Origin: JBCCGL01 sp039029275
GTDB taxonomy: Bacteria > Pseudomonadota > Gammaproteobacteria > JBCCGL01
Reading direction: 5' to 3'
Assembly (NCBI GenBank): GCA_039029275.1
Contig: JBCCGL010000004.1
Coordinates: forward strand, 62,001-126,000
DNA length: 64,000 nucleotides
A program made the translations under genes and the position numbers. Under the pieces are notes generated by a model, which searched no databases, was not told the DNA's origin, and saw only the letters and a program-made list of their open reading frames with translations. Positions 1 to 8,886 of this stretch are shown here, one piece after another. Every line of letters begins with the position of its first letter. Within the stretch, counting starts at the first letter, position 1.

Positions 1-156
1 TTTGGGGTTAACCGGAATCGGACTGTTGCCATCAACACCATGGCATGCTGCACAGGTGGTGGATTTACTTTTGCCTGCCGCAGCGTCTCCGCCCGCGTGC
101 ACTACACTCACCAAAGCCCCTAACGCCAGTGCTGCAAAAAATGCAATTGATTTCAT
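1..156 (-). CDS. Class I cytochrome c, 3' end cut by window edge
   Basis: Only the first 52 codons are visible; the gene runs off the left edge. The start ATG (154-156) is followed by a Sec signal peptide (MKSIAFFAALALGALVSVVHA) and then a haem c binding motif CAACH at about residues 34-38, followed by GVDGN as in periplasmic class I cytochromes c. It would be a periplasmic electron carrier. It starts 10 bases after the stop of another small cytochrome c on the same strand and the two are probably co-transcribed. The family is clear from signal peptide plus CxxCH; whether it carries a second haem further on cannot be seen. Confidence 0.85.
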   Translation of the reverse strand, partial: MKSIAFFAALALGALVSVVHAGGDAAAGKSKSTTCAACHGVDGNSPIPVNPK

Positions 157-166
157 AGCTTGGCTC

Positions 167-484
167 CTAGTCGAGACTGGCGAAGAAAGCGGCGATGTCA
201 GCCATGTCCTGATCGCTGAGACCAGCTGCGTTAGCGTGCATCGTTTCGTGATCGCGCTCGCCCGCTTTATACGCTTTTAAAGCGGCGACGATGTATTCGG
301 CGTGCTGGCCACCGAGTTTGGGAACGCGATACGTCGGATAGACATTAGAGTACCCGGGAATCCCGTGGCAACCGATACAGGTTTCGGATTTGATCTTGCC
401 CGCGCCAATATCACCCTCTGCCCAGACGACTGACGTCATCAGCGCAGCGCAGCTCAGAAGGGACCCTTGTAAGAGCTTTTTCAT
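167..484 (-). CDS. Single-haem class I cytochrome c (c553/c4-like domain)
   Basis: A 105-residue exported cytochrome c. The N-terminus (MKKLLQGSLLSCAALMTSVVWA) is a signal peptide. CIGCH at about residues 36-40 binds haem, and the Met in HETMHANAAGLSD near residue 83 is the likely sixth ligand. The final helix (DQDMADIAAFFASLD) is typical of class I cytochromes. The length fits one haem domain; the neighbouring cytochrome gene downstream repeats the layout, so the pair resembles a diheme c4 split into two proteins. It probably passes electrons in the periplasm, for example to a terminal oxidase. The partner enzyme is not in view. Confidence 0.9.
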   Translation of the reverse strand: MKKLLQGSLLSCAALMTSVVWAEGDIGAGKIKSETCIGCHGIPGYSNVYPTYRVPKLGGQHAEYIVAALKAYKAGERDHETMHANAAGLSDQDMADIAAFFASLD

Positions 485-860
485 TCAATTCCACTCATTG
501 GCTAATTTAGATTCGGTTTTTACCCGTCAAATACATTGCTAGTTACTGGATTGGTCGTTGGTTTCAGCTCGAAGCCCTACGCCGTCGGCACGGCGGGCAT
601 TCTACTGTGCTTCAGCAGGTTTTAAAATACGCCATTAAAAATAGTCCGAAATTCAGTCTATTTCAGGCTTTTTGCTGATTTTTTAAACCCGTGTAACATT
701 CAGTTAGAATGCACGTTGATAGAGTGTAGAGTTGCGTAACATCTAAGAGCATTGCAATGCCACTAACCTTGCCTTTTGCCGATTTCAGGCGCCAGTTAAA
801 AGATCGCAACGAGAGAAGATGCGGTCTCATACTGTTATTCGACAACAATAAAATCTATAT
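485..860. other. Divergent intergenic region without a convincing gene
   Basis: This 376-base gap separates the minus-strand cytochromes from the plus-strand GGDEF-EAL gene. It contains a short GC-rich palindrome (GCCGTCGGCACGGC, near 581-594) with no T-run on either side. A 61-codon minus-strand frame (663-848) has no ribosome site or recognisable features, and I do not call it a gene. Beyond the weak cytochrome promoter I see no clear promoter for the downstream gene. Confidence 0.6.
504..530 (-). promoter_or_regulatory. Possible sigma70 promoter for the cytochrome c pair
   Basis: On the minus strand TTGACG (525-530) and TAAATT (504-509) are separated by 15 bases, which is shorter than ideal. 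The site lies about 20 bases upstream of the cytochrome start at 484. It is weak evidence, based on hexamer match only. Confidence 0.3.
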
Positions 861-3800
861 GTGATGCGCTTACCTCCTCTCGCGGTTGTTCTAATCGTCT
901 CAAGCTTTATGTTCGCTTGGCACGGCTATGACAAGTTCTCATCCTTCAAGCAATTGCATGTGGACTCGCTCAAGCGGGCCCTGTCACGCGCGCAACAGTC
1001 GGTCGTTCACAAGATTGAAGACATGCATGCGCACGGCCAGGGGTATTCGGCGACTTGGCACTACCGTCAACAGGACCTGCGCAAGCACTTCCCCACTGCC
1101 AGCATGCATTTAGTTGACGCCCGTCCCGAAGACCTAATAGAAATTTTTGGCTCAGTCGATGCGCAGCTGGCGTGTACCAAGTCACCGTTTCACACTCAAC
1201 ATTCCAACTCGCGACTATGCCTGGCAGAGGACGGTGCGCCGGTTCTCGAAATTATCCAACGCGCGAGCGGCAAGAGCTCTTTTGTGCGCTACTCCAATTT
1301 GTGGCTGTTGGAGCAGATTCAGATACTAAACACCAATGATTATGCGTTCAGTACCAACTTTGAACTGGCAAAGGAGGACGGCTTTAGCCTGAGTGCACCC
1401 ATCGAAAACACCGGGTGGATCATAACCGTTCACAGTAATGAGCGTTCAATCAATGACGTGAAATTATCCATTGCGCGTGATGTAACTCTGGCGCTGGCAG
1501 TTTTTCTGCTCCTGGCCGCGACCGGAATGCGCTTTATCGAGTTGACGAAAAAACGCGAGAGCCATCTGGAGAAACTGTTGTCCAGCGCCATGCGCGCAAC
1601 CGGCGAAATCGTATGGGAATACGACTTTCGATCGGACACGATTTCCATTCCTTTCTCCGGCAATGACGAAACGCAGCAAACGCGATGGCACAGCAAACAA
1701 AGCACGAAACAGTGGCTGTACCTCGTTCACCCGAAAGATCGTGACTCTGTTGCCGAGGCCTTACAGCTTATTAAAACTTCCAAACACGAGTCGATACGTT
1801 GCGAGTGCCGTATTCGAGACGGATCTGGCGGTTGGAGCTGGTCAGAAATTCACGGAAACGTCTCAGAGCGCGACCTGAATGAGGCGCCCTCCCGCGCAAT
1901 CGGGGTCCTTAGCGACATCACTTCTCGTAAGGACAGGGAGGACAAACTCGACTACCTTGCGTCGCAAACTGCGAATACAACCGGCGGGGACTTTTTCGAC
2001 TCATTGATTCAATCGATCAGCCAGGTAACGTCAATTTCGCATGCGTTTATTTCGGAGCTTGATGACACCAATCCAGCGAGTCGCCGATCCGTCAGTTTCT
2101 TGATTGATGGTGAGCTTCTACCCACACAGGACCTGACCATCAAATCGACACCGTGCGAAAAGATGTTCGAACTCGGCAAAGTCCTGACACTGACTGATGG
2201 CGTCGTTGAGGAGTTTCCTGATTGCGATCTACTGAAAGAATGGAATAGCCGCGCCTACATCGGAATACCACTGAAAAGCACCGACGGCGATATCATTGGC
2301 AATATCGGTCTATTCCATCGCGAACCACTCGATCTCGACCACGCGATACTCAATGCACTGCAACTCTACTCACAACGCGTGGCGGCGGAGCTCGAACGAC
2401 TTCGGTCCGAGCACCAACATCGCGAGCGCGAGCAGCTGCTAAACGCGATCTGCGACAACTCTCCGGTGGGAATTAACGTGATCGACCGAGATGGCACGTC
2501 GTTATTGGCAAACTCGCGATCAATTACCAAGCTCAAGAACAAACTGGTGTTAAACGATGAAATCATCGACACGCGTTCCAGCCAGGTCGTCGAACAGCTC
2601 TATCGCACGGTTCTCGACAGTGGACAAACCGTTACGTGCGAGATCGAAGTCACAGGCGACGACGGGCTAATCGACACACTGCTTTTCATCGTGTTTCCAC
2701 TCTTTAATGACCACGGAAAAATCACGCGCGTTGGCAGTATCACGCCAAGCGTCGCGCATGTACGCAGCGTTGAGCGCGATCTCTCCAGTGAGCGCGAACG
2801 CGCGAGGGTGACACTCGAATCAATCGCCGACGCGGTTATTACGATTAACGCACACGGTGAAATCGACTACATGAACCCGGTTGCAGAATCACTGACTGGC
2901 ATCGAAAAGTCTGACGCGTTTGGTCGTCATTTCGATGAGGTTTTCAACATCATGGTCGAAAGCGCGCGTGAGCAAATGAATATTTCGAACATGTTTGATA
3001 ACCGCTCGCTACCGGTATTGCGCGATGACTGCGTGCTTAAAACAGGTTTAAAGGAGTATTCAATTCGTTTATCTGCAGCGCCCATCAAGGACGCCGAAGA
3101 CAACCGGGTTGGCGTCGTTGTCGCACTCAGCGACACAACTCAAACACGCCTTATCGCGCGACGCATGGCGTATCAGGCCACACACGATGCACTCACTGGA
3201 TTGGATAATCGCCGTCAGTTCGAAAATCGCCTCGATCAAGCAATCCTTGGCGCGCGTACACACGGCAACCAGCACGTGTTGTGTTATGTTGATCTCGACC
3301 AGTTCAAGCTCGTCAACGATGACGCCGGACACATTGCCGGGGATGCGCTGCTGAAACAAATCGCCGCGCTGTTAAGCAGCAAAATGCGCGCGCGCGACAT
3401 GCTCGCAAGAATCGGTGGTGACGAATTTGCTCTTTTGCTCGAAAACTGTCCGCTTGAAAAAGCCAACCAAATTGCACAAAACATCGTCAACGCAGTCGCC
3501 GCACATCGCTTCGAATGGCAAGGTAAAACCTACCGTTGCGGCGCCAGCATCGGCATAACGGCGATCAACAGCTACGCAGAAAACCGTGAACAGGTGCTAT
3601 CGCAAGCTGATATCGCCTGTTACGCCGCGAAAGATCAAGGCCGCAATCAGATCAACGTGTATCAGGAAGACGGCAGTGAACCGGCACGCCGCCACACAGA
3701 GATTCGCCTTGCTGCCGACATTCGCGATGCACTGGAGGAGAATCGATTTCATTTACACGTTCAACCCATTATCGATATGCGCATGTCAGATGTGGGTCAA

Positions 3801-4514
3801 CGTATATCGCGCTGCGAAGTGTTGCTTAGAATGCGCGGTAAGCACAACGATGCGATCACGCCGAATGCGTTCATTCCTGCAGCAGAACGCTACAATTTGA
3901 TGGCGGACATCGACCGCTGGGTGATCGAAAAAACGCTGCGTACCTTTGCGGAACTCGCACCGACCGATCGCCACTTCGAAGTGGGGATTAACCTGTCTGG
4001 CAGCTCCCTGAGCGATGAAACGCTGCTCGATTTTGTTCAATCACAGTTATTGAAGTACGGCACAAACAACGTCCAGATTTGTTTTGAAGTGACCGAAACA
4101 GCAGCGATCAGCAACCTGCCCAACGCGCACGAGTTCATCCGATATATGCGAAAAATGGGCTGCAGTTTTGCACTGGACGATTTTGGCACCGGGCTCTCAT
4201 CGTTCTCTTACCTGAAATCGCTGCCGGTCGATTATCTAAAAATTGACGGCAGTTTTATTCGCGAGATTGATCGCGATCCGGTCGACAATGCGATGGTCGA
4301 CGCGATTCTGCGAATCAGTCGGATATTGAAAATTCCGGTCATCGCCGAGTACGCTGAACGCGAAGAAACCGTCGACCACCTGCGTAAAATGGGTGTGGAT
4401 TTCGTGCAGGGTAGCGTGCTGGGTTCGCCTTGCCCGATGGAAACCTACTTCAAGCGTGAGACGAAAACGCCGGTGCCTTTGCATCCACCGGCATCCTCAA
4501 TAGACAAAGCCTGA
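861..4514 (+). CDS. Membrane PAS-GAF-PAS-PAS-GGDEF-EAL cyclic-di-GMP enzyme
   Basis: A 1217-residue signalling protein expected to make and/or break cyclic-di-GMP. Order: membrane segment (about 4-20), periplasmic sensor region, second membrane segment (about 205-225), PAS (about 235-355), GAF (about 370-515), PAS (about 525-635), PAS (about 650-770), GGDEF (about 775-935), EAL (about 950-1200). The GGDEF site reads RIGGDEF near 850, with the inhibitory-site pattern RxxD (RARD) five residues before it. The EAL signature is EVL (residues ~986-988), keeping the metal-binding Glu; NLSG, DDFGTG (~1106), LKIDG and the later AE glutamate are also kept. Both activities therefore look possible. GTG 861 is followed at once by ATG 864; neither has a strong ribosome site. 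It stands alone between divergent cytochromes and convergent htpG. Confidence 0.93.
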   Translation: MMRLPPLAVVLIVSSFMFAWHGYDKFSSFKQLHVDSLKRALSRAQQSVVHKIEDMHAHGQGYSATWHYRQQDLRKHFPTASMHLVDARPEDLIEIFGSVDAQLACTKSPFHTQHSNSRLCLAEDGAPVLEIIQRASGKSSFVRYSNLWLLEQIQILNTNDYAFSTNFELAKEDGFSLSAPIENTGWIITVHSNERSINDVKLSIARDVTLALAVFLLLAATGMRFIELTKKRESHLEKLLSSAMRATGEIVWEYDFRSDTISIPFSGNDETQQTRWHSKQSTKQWLYLVHPKDRDSVAEALQLIKTSKHESIRCECRIRDGSGGWSWSEIHGNVSERDLNEAPSRAIGVLSDITSRKDREDKLDYLASQTANTTGGDFFDSLIQSISQVTSISHAFISELDDTNPASRRSVSFLIDGELLPTQDLTIKSTPCEKMFELGKVLTLTDGVVEEFPDCDLLKEWNSRAYIGIPLKSTDGDIIGNIGLFHREPLDLDHAILNALQLYSQRVAAELERLRSEHQHREREQLLNAICDNSPVGINVIDRDGTSLLANSRSITKLKNKLVLNDEIIDTRSSQVVEQLYRTVLDSGQTVTCEIEVTGDDGLIDTLLFIVFPLFNDHGKITRVGSITPSVAHVRSVERDLSSERERARVTLESIADAVITINAHGEIDYMNPVAESLTGIEKSDAFGRHFDEVFNIMVESAREQMNISNMFDNRSLPVLRDDCVLKTGLKEYSIRLSAAPIKDAEDNRVGVVVALSDTTQTRLIARRMAYQATHDALTGLDNRRQFENRLDQAILGARTHGNQHVLCYVDLDQFKLVNDDAGHIAGDALLKQIAALLSSKMRARDMLARIGGDEFALLLENCPLEKANQIAQNIVNAVAAHRFEWQGKTYRCGASIGITAINSYAENREQVLSQADIACYAAKDQGRNQINVYQEDGSEPARRHTEIRLAADIRDALEENRFHLHVQPIIDMRMSDVGQRISRCEVLLRMRGKHNDAITPNAFIPAAERYNLMADIDRWVIEKTLRTFAELAPTDRHFEVGINLSGSSLSDETLLDFVQSQLLKYGTNNVQICFEVTETAAISNLPNAHEFIRYMRKMGCSFALDDFGTGLSSFSYLKSLPVDYLKIDGSFIREIDRDPVDNAMVDAILRISRILKIPVIAEYAEREETVDHLRKMGVDFVQGSVLGSPCPMETYFKRETKTPVPLHPPASSIDKA

Positions 4515-4531
4515 CCTGACAAGCGACTGAA

Positions 4532-6529
4532 TTAGCCCTCGTCGGTTTGCGCGTCGCTTGCGCTGTCCGCGTCTGCGGCAAGCTCCGAATCATCTGCGCT
4601 TTGCTGCGCCGGTGCGTCGCCGCTAAGCGTCAACAGAATTGAGTTAAGGCGGCTCACAAAACCTGCCGGATCTTCGAGCTGGCCGCCCTCCGCTAACAGC
4701 GCTTGATCAAACAACAGTTGGCTCCATTCGCCCAGAGTCGCTGTATCGCTCTCAGCGTCAAGGCGTTGCAGAATCGGATGCTCGGCATTCACTTCCAGCG
4801 ACGGCTTGGTGCTGGGAAGCTCGTGCCCGGCTTGTTTCATCAACTGCTGCATGTGCAAAGCCATATCGTGCTGCGCCATCACCAGACACGCCGGCGACGT
4901 GGTCAACCGGTGCGAGACACGCACCTCCTCGACCTGATCCCCGAGCGCGTCGGCAATTTTCTTGACGAGATCTTTGGATTTTTCCTCAACCTCTTTCTGC
5001 GCTTTCTTTTCTTCCTTGTCTTCAAAATCGCCAAGATCGAGATCGCCCTTGGCAATCGACACAAACTGTTTGCCGTCGAATTCTTGCAGTTGCGACATCA
5101 TCCACTCGTCGACACGATCCGACATCAACAAGACTTCGAGGCCTTTTTTGGTGAACACTTCCAGGTGCGGGCTGTTTTTCGCCGCGGCAAAACTATCGGT
5201 GGTGATGTAGTAAATTTTGTCCTGACCGGACTTCATGCGTGCGACGTAATCAGCAAGGCTGACATGCTGTTTATCACCGTCTCCCTGAGTAGAGGCAAAA
5301 CGCATGAGTTTTAGCAGCTGTTCGCGATTGGCAAAATCCTCGCCCGGCCCTTCTTTGATCACGCGGCCGAACTCATCCCAGAACGTCTGGTACTGCTCTT
5401 CGTTGTCGCTGGCCATGCTCTCGAGCAGACCCAGCACTTTTTTCACCGACGCGTTGCGGATGCTGTCGATCACCTTGTTGCTCTGCAGAATCTCGCGCGA
5501 TACGTTCAGGGGCAAATCGTTGGAGTCGATCAAGCCGCGTACAAATCGCAGGTAGCGCGGCATCATTTTTTCCATATCGTCCATGATGAAAACGCGCTGC
5601 ACGTAGAGCTTGATGCCGTGCAGTTGCTCGCGTTCATACAGGTCAAACGGAGCGCGAGACGGGATGTATAAAAGTGAGGTGTATTCGTATTTTCCCTCAA
5701 CCCGATTGTGCGACCACACCATTGGGTCCTGGTAGTCGTGGCAAACCTGTTTGTAGAATTCTTTATATTCGTCGTCAGAAATCTCGGACTTTGCGCGCGT
5801 CCACATCGCTGACGCCGCGTTTACGGTTTCCCACTCGACGGTTTTTTCATCGTCGTCTTCACCGGCGGCTTTCAGCATTTTGACTGGAAAGGTGATGTGG
5901 TCTGAATATTTTTTGATCACGCTGCGCAGACGCCAATCATTCAGGAACTCATCCATGTCGTCGCGAAGGTGGAGAACAATCTCCGTACCACGTTCTGACT
6001 TACTCACAGTCTCGAGCGAGTAGCTGCCGGTTCCGTCAGACTCCCATCGCGTCGCCGCGTCCTCGTCTTCACCCGCTCGACGCGTTGTGAGCGCAACCTT
6101 GTCGGCTACCACAAACGCGGAGTAAAAACCCACACCAAATTGACCGATAAGCTGTGCGTCCTGTGCCTGATCGCCCGTCATTGACTCGAGGAACTGTCTA
6201 GTACCGGAGCGCGCGATGGTGCCGATGTTGGAGATCACCTCCTCGCGACTCATGCCAATACCCGTGTCGGCGATAGTGAGCGTCTTGGCATCGCTGTCGA
6301 AGGTGACAGAGAGCGCGAGCTCGCTTTCACCGCCGTAGAGCGTGTCGTCGGCGAGCGCTTCAAACCTGAGCTTGTCGCAGGCGTCCGAACCGTTTGAAAT
6401 CAACTCGCGCAGAAAGATTTCCTTATTCGAATACATCGAATGGATCATCAGCTTGAGAATTTGCGAAACCTCGGCCTCAAACTGCATGGTTTGCGCGTTG
6501 GTGTTCTCAGCTGCTGTGTCAGTGCTCAT
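4532..6529 (-). CDS. htpG: Molecular chaperone HtpG (Hsp90)
   Basis: Bacterial Hsp90, a cytoplasmic ATP-dependent dimeric chaperone. The N-terminal GHKL ATPase motifs are intact: ELISNGSDACDKLR, DTGIGM and GQFGVGFYSAF. Middle and C-terminal domains follow in the normal order. The start at 6529 (MSTDTAAENTNAQ) has GGAG about ten bases upstream and places the conserved QFEAEVSQIL segment close to the N-terminus; the frame stays open to 6592, but that extension is not family-like. The product is 665 residues, longer than the roughly 624 of the E. coli protein, mostly because of an acidic Ala/Asp/Ser-rich C-terminal tail. It sits head to tail after the TPR gene, 96 bases downstream of it. Confidence 0.97.
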   Translation of the reverse strand: MSTDTAAENTNAQTMQFEAEVSQILKLMIHSMYSNKEIFLRELISNGSDACDKLRFEALADDTLYGGESELALSVTFDSDAKTLTIADTGIGMSREEVISNIGTIARSGTRQFLESMTGDQAQDAQLIGQFGVGFYSAFVVADKVALTTRRAGEDEDAATRWESDGTGSYSLETVSKSERGTEIVLHLRDDMDEFLNDWRLRSVIKKYSDHITFPVKMLKAAGEDDDEKTVEWETVNAASAMWTRAKSEISDDEYKEFYKQVCHDYQDPMVWSHNRVEGKYEYTSLLYIPSRAPFDLYEREQLHGIKLYVQRVFIMDDMEKMMPRYLRFVRGLIDSNDLPLNVSREILQSNKVIDSIRNASVKKVLGLLESMASDNEEQYQTFWDEFGRVIKEGPGEDFANREQLLKLMRFASTQGDGDKQHVSLADYVARMKSGQDKIYYITTDSFAAAKNSPHLEVFTKKGLEVLLMSDRVDEWMMSQLQEFDGKQFVSIAKGDLDLGDFEDKEEKKAQKEVEEKSKDLVKKIADALGDQVEEVRVSHRLTTSPACLVMAQHDMALHMQQLMKQAGHELPSTKPSLEVNAEHPILQRLDAESDTATLGEWSQLLFDQALLAEGGQLEDPAGFVSRLNSILLTLSGDAPAQQSADDSELAADADSASDAQTDEG

Positions 6530-6625
6530 TTGTGACCGCTCCGTTGTTTCTGGTTTTGTTCGCGCGCCCGCCGCGCTATTGTGTGCTCGCAATCTGGGGA
6601 CGAGACAGGCTATTTCAAGCGTGAA

Positions 6626-8362
6626 TTAATTGCCGACATTTTCGGGGTCGGCGGGCACGACCCAAAGCTGTTGAATCTTGCCACGCAAAACTGCTCGTCG
6701 GGCGTCGTCAGCAGTGATCGCGAGAAGCGACTCGTAGAGGTGTCGCGCGTCGCTGAGTAGCCCCGCCTCGGTAAGCACTTCGGCTGCACGATAGCGTGCG
6801 GATTGACCCCACAGATCGCTGCCCTGTGGATTGGTGTAGGTCGCCGATCGCATGAAATACAATGCCGCCAGCGGGTACTGTCGGGTGGCTTCGTAAGACT
6901 CAGCCAGCCAAAAAAACAGCTCGCGTCGCCGCTCGGCAGGCAGACTGCGTTCCTTCTCCAGGCGCAAAAATAATTGCAATGCATATTGATGCTGCTCCGC
7001 CGCCTGCAGGTCAAATATGACCTGCATGAACTGGTCGAGCTGTTCGGCTTCGAGAAACAATTCGCGATCAAGAATGCCGTTGAGCACGTCAAAGCCTGCA
7101 TCGGCGCGGCCACCAAAAATCATTACCCGGGCGCGTCGCAGGTTTGATGCGAGGTCCGCTGCGGTACCTGTATCCCTTAAACTCGCGAGCAAATTGGACG
7201 CGAGCACCATATCGGATCGCTCGATGGCCTGCTCAACCAATGCGGCACGCACAGACTCGGGCACGTATGACATTTCAGGAAATCGATCTGAATGCAGGAA
7301 AAGGCGCTCGACCACTCGCCAATTTCCGTATTGAACGTTGAGGACATTGGCCAATTGCACCATCAACTGTGCACGACGTGAATGGCTTTGCGTGACAGCA
7401 ATCATGGCCACAATCAGGCTTTTTGCGCGGACCAGCGCATTGGTTTCAACCGCGGTTCGAATCTCATTGATCCACCCAACGTCGTCGCCGACCAACAGCT
7501 GCGACTGGTTCGCCAGAATCTCTCCGTAGGATTGGTAGACCCGCCACAATTCGTCGCTGCTGACCGCGAAGAGTTTATCGCTGAGTGGGAGTTCATCAGC
7601 CAGCTCAAGCGCGTGTTCCAGCGCGGAAAGCGCGCTCGGGAAATCGCTTTTCACCTGCGCCGCTTCAGTTATGATTTTATATAAGCGCGCCTGCTCCGCC
7701 GCTGTCGTTGCTTCATCGTCGATGAGCTTGCGCGTCGCATCGATGATTTGCTCGGCCGCGATCTGGCCACTTCGCAACTGAGCCAACAGGCGAATCGGCG
7801 AAGACAGCTTTTCGACTGCTTCGGGGGGGAGTTCGAGTACGATATCCGCACGCCCCTGCCGCAGAAGAATGCGAGCCCTGAGCTGCAACCATTGTGCTTG
7901 TCGACCGGCAAAGTCCTGTTGATAGCGGTGCATTGCGGTCGCAGCGTCATCGATCCGATCTTCCAGCATATACGAACGAATCACCATGCGCCTCCACAGA
8001 GACTCTTCGGCTGTGTCCTGAGCACGTGCACCGTATTGCCAGATAAGCTCTCGCAGCAGCTCACGCGCACTGGGCGCTCGGTCACTTTCCAAAAGTAACC
8101 ACGCGCGTTGGCTCAAGGCCCAGCGCTGCAGTGACTCAGGCAATTCAGCAGGCAAGTCACGCAGGTGTTGGTCCGCCAGCTCCCAGGATTTTCGCGCGAC
8201 CAGAATTTCGGTACGTGCGCGACTCCAGCGAAACCACTCTTCGCTGCCTTTGGTCAAACCCGGGTGTTGCGCATCAAGCAGTTTTAACGCTAGGCCAGGG
8301 GTGCCGCTTCGCGCCATTTGTTGAATTTGCTTGAGTGAGAGACTGGATTCTGTATCACCCAT
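6626..8362 (-). CDS. Exported TPR-like repeat protein, start codon uncertain
   Basis: A long alpha-helical protein (at least 578 residues) rich in paired Ala/Leu helices that look like degenerate tetratricopeptide repeats (for example GTPGLALKLLDAQHPG, YALQLFLRLEK, YPLAALYFMRSA). The function is unknown. The first ATG in frame is 8362, but the codons just upstream (8363-8410) read PFIFASLFVTLISTSA, a textbook signal-peptide core and cleavage site running straight into MGDTESS. No ATG, GTG or TTG precedes it in frame; a large hairpin at 8425-8467 occupies the place where the start should be. The true start may be a rare codon, or the hairpin may have displaced the original. It lies between rplS and htpG on the same strand. 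Confidence 0.7.
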   Translation of the reverse strand: MGDTESSLSLKQIQQMARSGTPGLALKLLDAQHPGLTKGSEEWFRWSRARTEILVARKSWELADQHLRDLPAELPESLQRWALSQRAWLLLESDRAPSARELLRELIWQYGARAQDTAEESLWRRMVIRSYMLEDRIDDAATAMHRYQQDFAGRQAQWLQLRARILLRQGRADIVLELPPEAVEKLSSPIRLLAQLRSGQIAAEQIIDATRKLIDDEATTAAEQARLYKIITEAAQVKSDFPSALSALEHALELADELPLSDKLFAVSSDELWRVYQSYGEILANQSQLLVGDDVGWINEIRTAVETNALVRAKSLIVAMIAVTQSHSRRAQLMVQLANVLNVQYGNWRVVERLFLHSDRFPEMSYVPESVRAALVEQAIERSDMVLASNLLASLRDTGTAADLASNLRRARVMIFGGRADAGFDVLNGILDRELFLEAEQLDQFMQVIFDLQAAEQHQYALQLFLRLEKERSLPAERRRELFFWLAESYEATRQYPLAALYFMRSATYTNPQGSDLWGQSARYRAAEVLTEAGLLSDARHLYESLLAITADDARRAVLRGKIQQLWVVPADPENVGN

Positions 8363-8424
8363 CGCGCTGGTTGATATCAGCGTGACGAATAAAGATGCGA
8401 ATATAAAGGGGCCAAATAAAAAGG

Positions 8425-8467
8425 GGTCTGACCCTTTTTTGCTTTTAATGCAAAAAAGGGTCAGACC
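8425..8467 (-). repeat. REP-like perfect inverted repeat, possible terminator of the rpsP operon
   Basis: Two 18-base arms (8425-8442 and 8450-8467), exact reverse complements, flank a 7-base loop. Each arm contains GGTCTGACCC plus a run of T or A. Read on the minus strand the stem is followed by CC and TTTTTATTT, so it could stop transcription 24 bases after the rplS stop. From general knowledge, GGGTCTGACCC-type palindromes occur as dispersed REP-like or mobile hairpins in many gammaproteobacteria, some linked to REP-associated transposases. Only one copy is present here, so its repeated nature is an inference. Confidence 0.65.
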
Positions 8468-8490
8468 ACTGATTAAACTAATGGCATTGA

Positions 8491-8838
8491 TCAGGAAAGT
8501 TTTTCCTTGATTCGCGCGGCTTTGCCAGTCAGGCCACGCAGGTAATAAAGCTTGGCGCGACGGACTTTGCCGCGACGTTTGACTTCGATTTCGGCAACCA
8601 GCGGGCTGTAGGTTTGGAACACACGCTCGACGCCTTCACCATGTGAAATTTTACGGACAGTGAATGCGGAGTTAATTCCGCGATTGCGCTTGGCGATGAC
8701 CACGCCTTCAAACGCCTGCAGGCGCTCGCGATTGCCCTCTTTCACTCGCACCTGCACGACGACAGTGTCGCCCGGTGCGAACTCGGGCACCTCTTTGCCC
8801 GTTTGTTGGGCTTCTATCTCTTTAATCAGATTGCTCAT
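8491..8838 (-). CDS. rplS: 50S ribosomal protein L19
   Basis: A 115-residue ribosomal protein at the 30S-50S interface. The sequence matches the family throughout: the N-terminal helix MSNLIKEIEAQQ, the PGDTVVVQVRVKEGNRERLQ core, FEGVVIAKRNRGINSAFTVRKIS, and the basic end KVRRAKLYYLRGLTGKAARIKEK. Length is normal. It is the last gene of the canonical rpsP-rimM-trmD-rplS operon on the minus strand, with 48 bases between trmD and rplS. A strong hairpin lies just downstream. Confidence 0.98.
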   Translation of the reverse strand: MSNLIKEIEAQQTGKEVPEFAPGDTVVVQVRVKEGNRERLQAFEGVVIAKRNRGINSAFTVRKISHGEGVERVFQTYSPLVAEIEVKRRGKVRRAKLYYLRGLTGKAARIKEKLS

Positions 8839-8886
8839 CGCATTGCTCCAGTATCGGTTTGGCCGCGGCTTTAGCCACCGACCTCG

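Noticed and set aside
663..848. 61-codon minus-strand frame in the 485-860 gap
   Set aside because: No ribosome site, no signal or domain, and composition is not coding-like.
4703..5314. 203-codon plus-strand frame inside htpG
   Set aside because: It lies wholly antisense to htpG, whose sequence is conserved; no start signals or domains.
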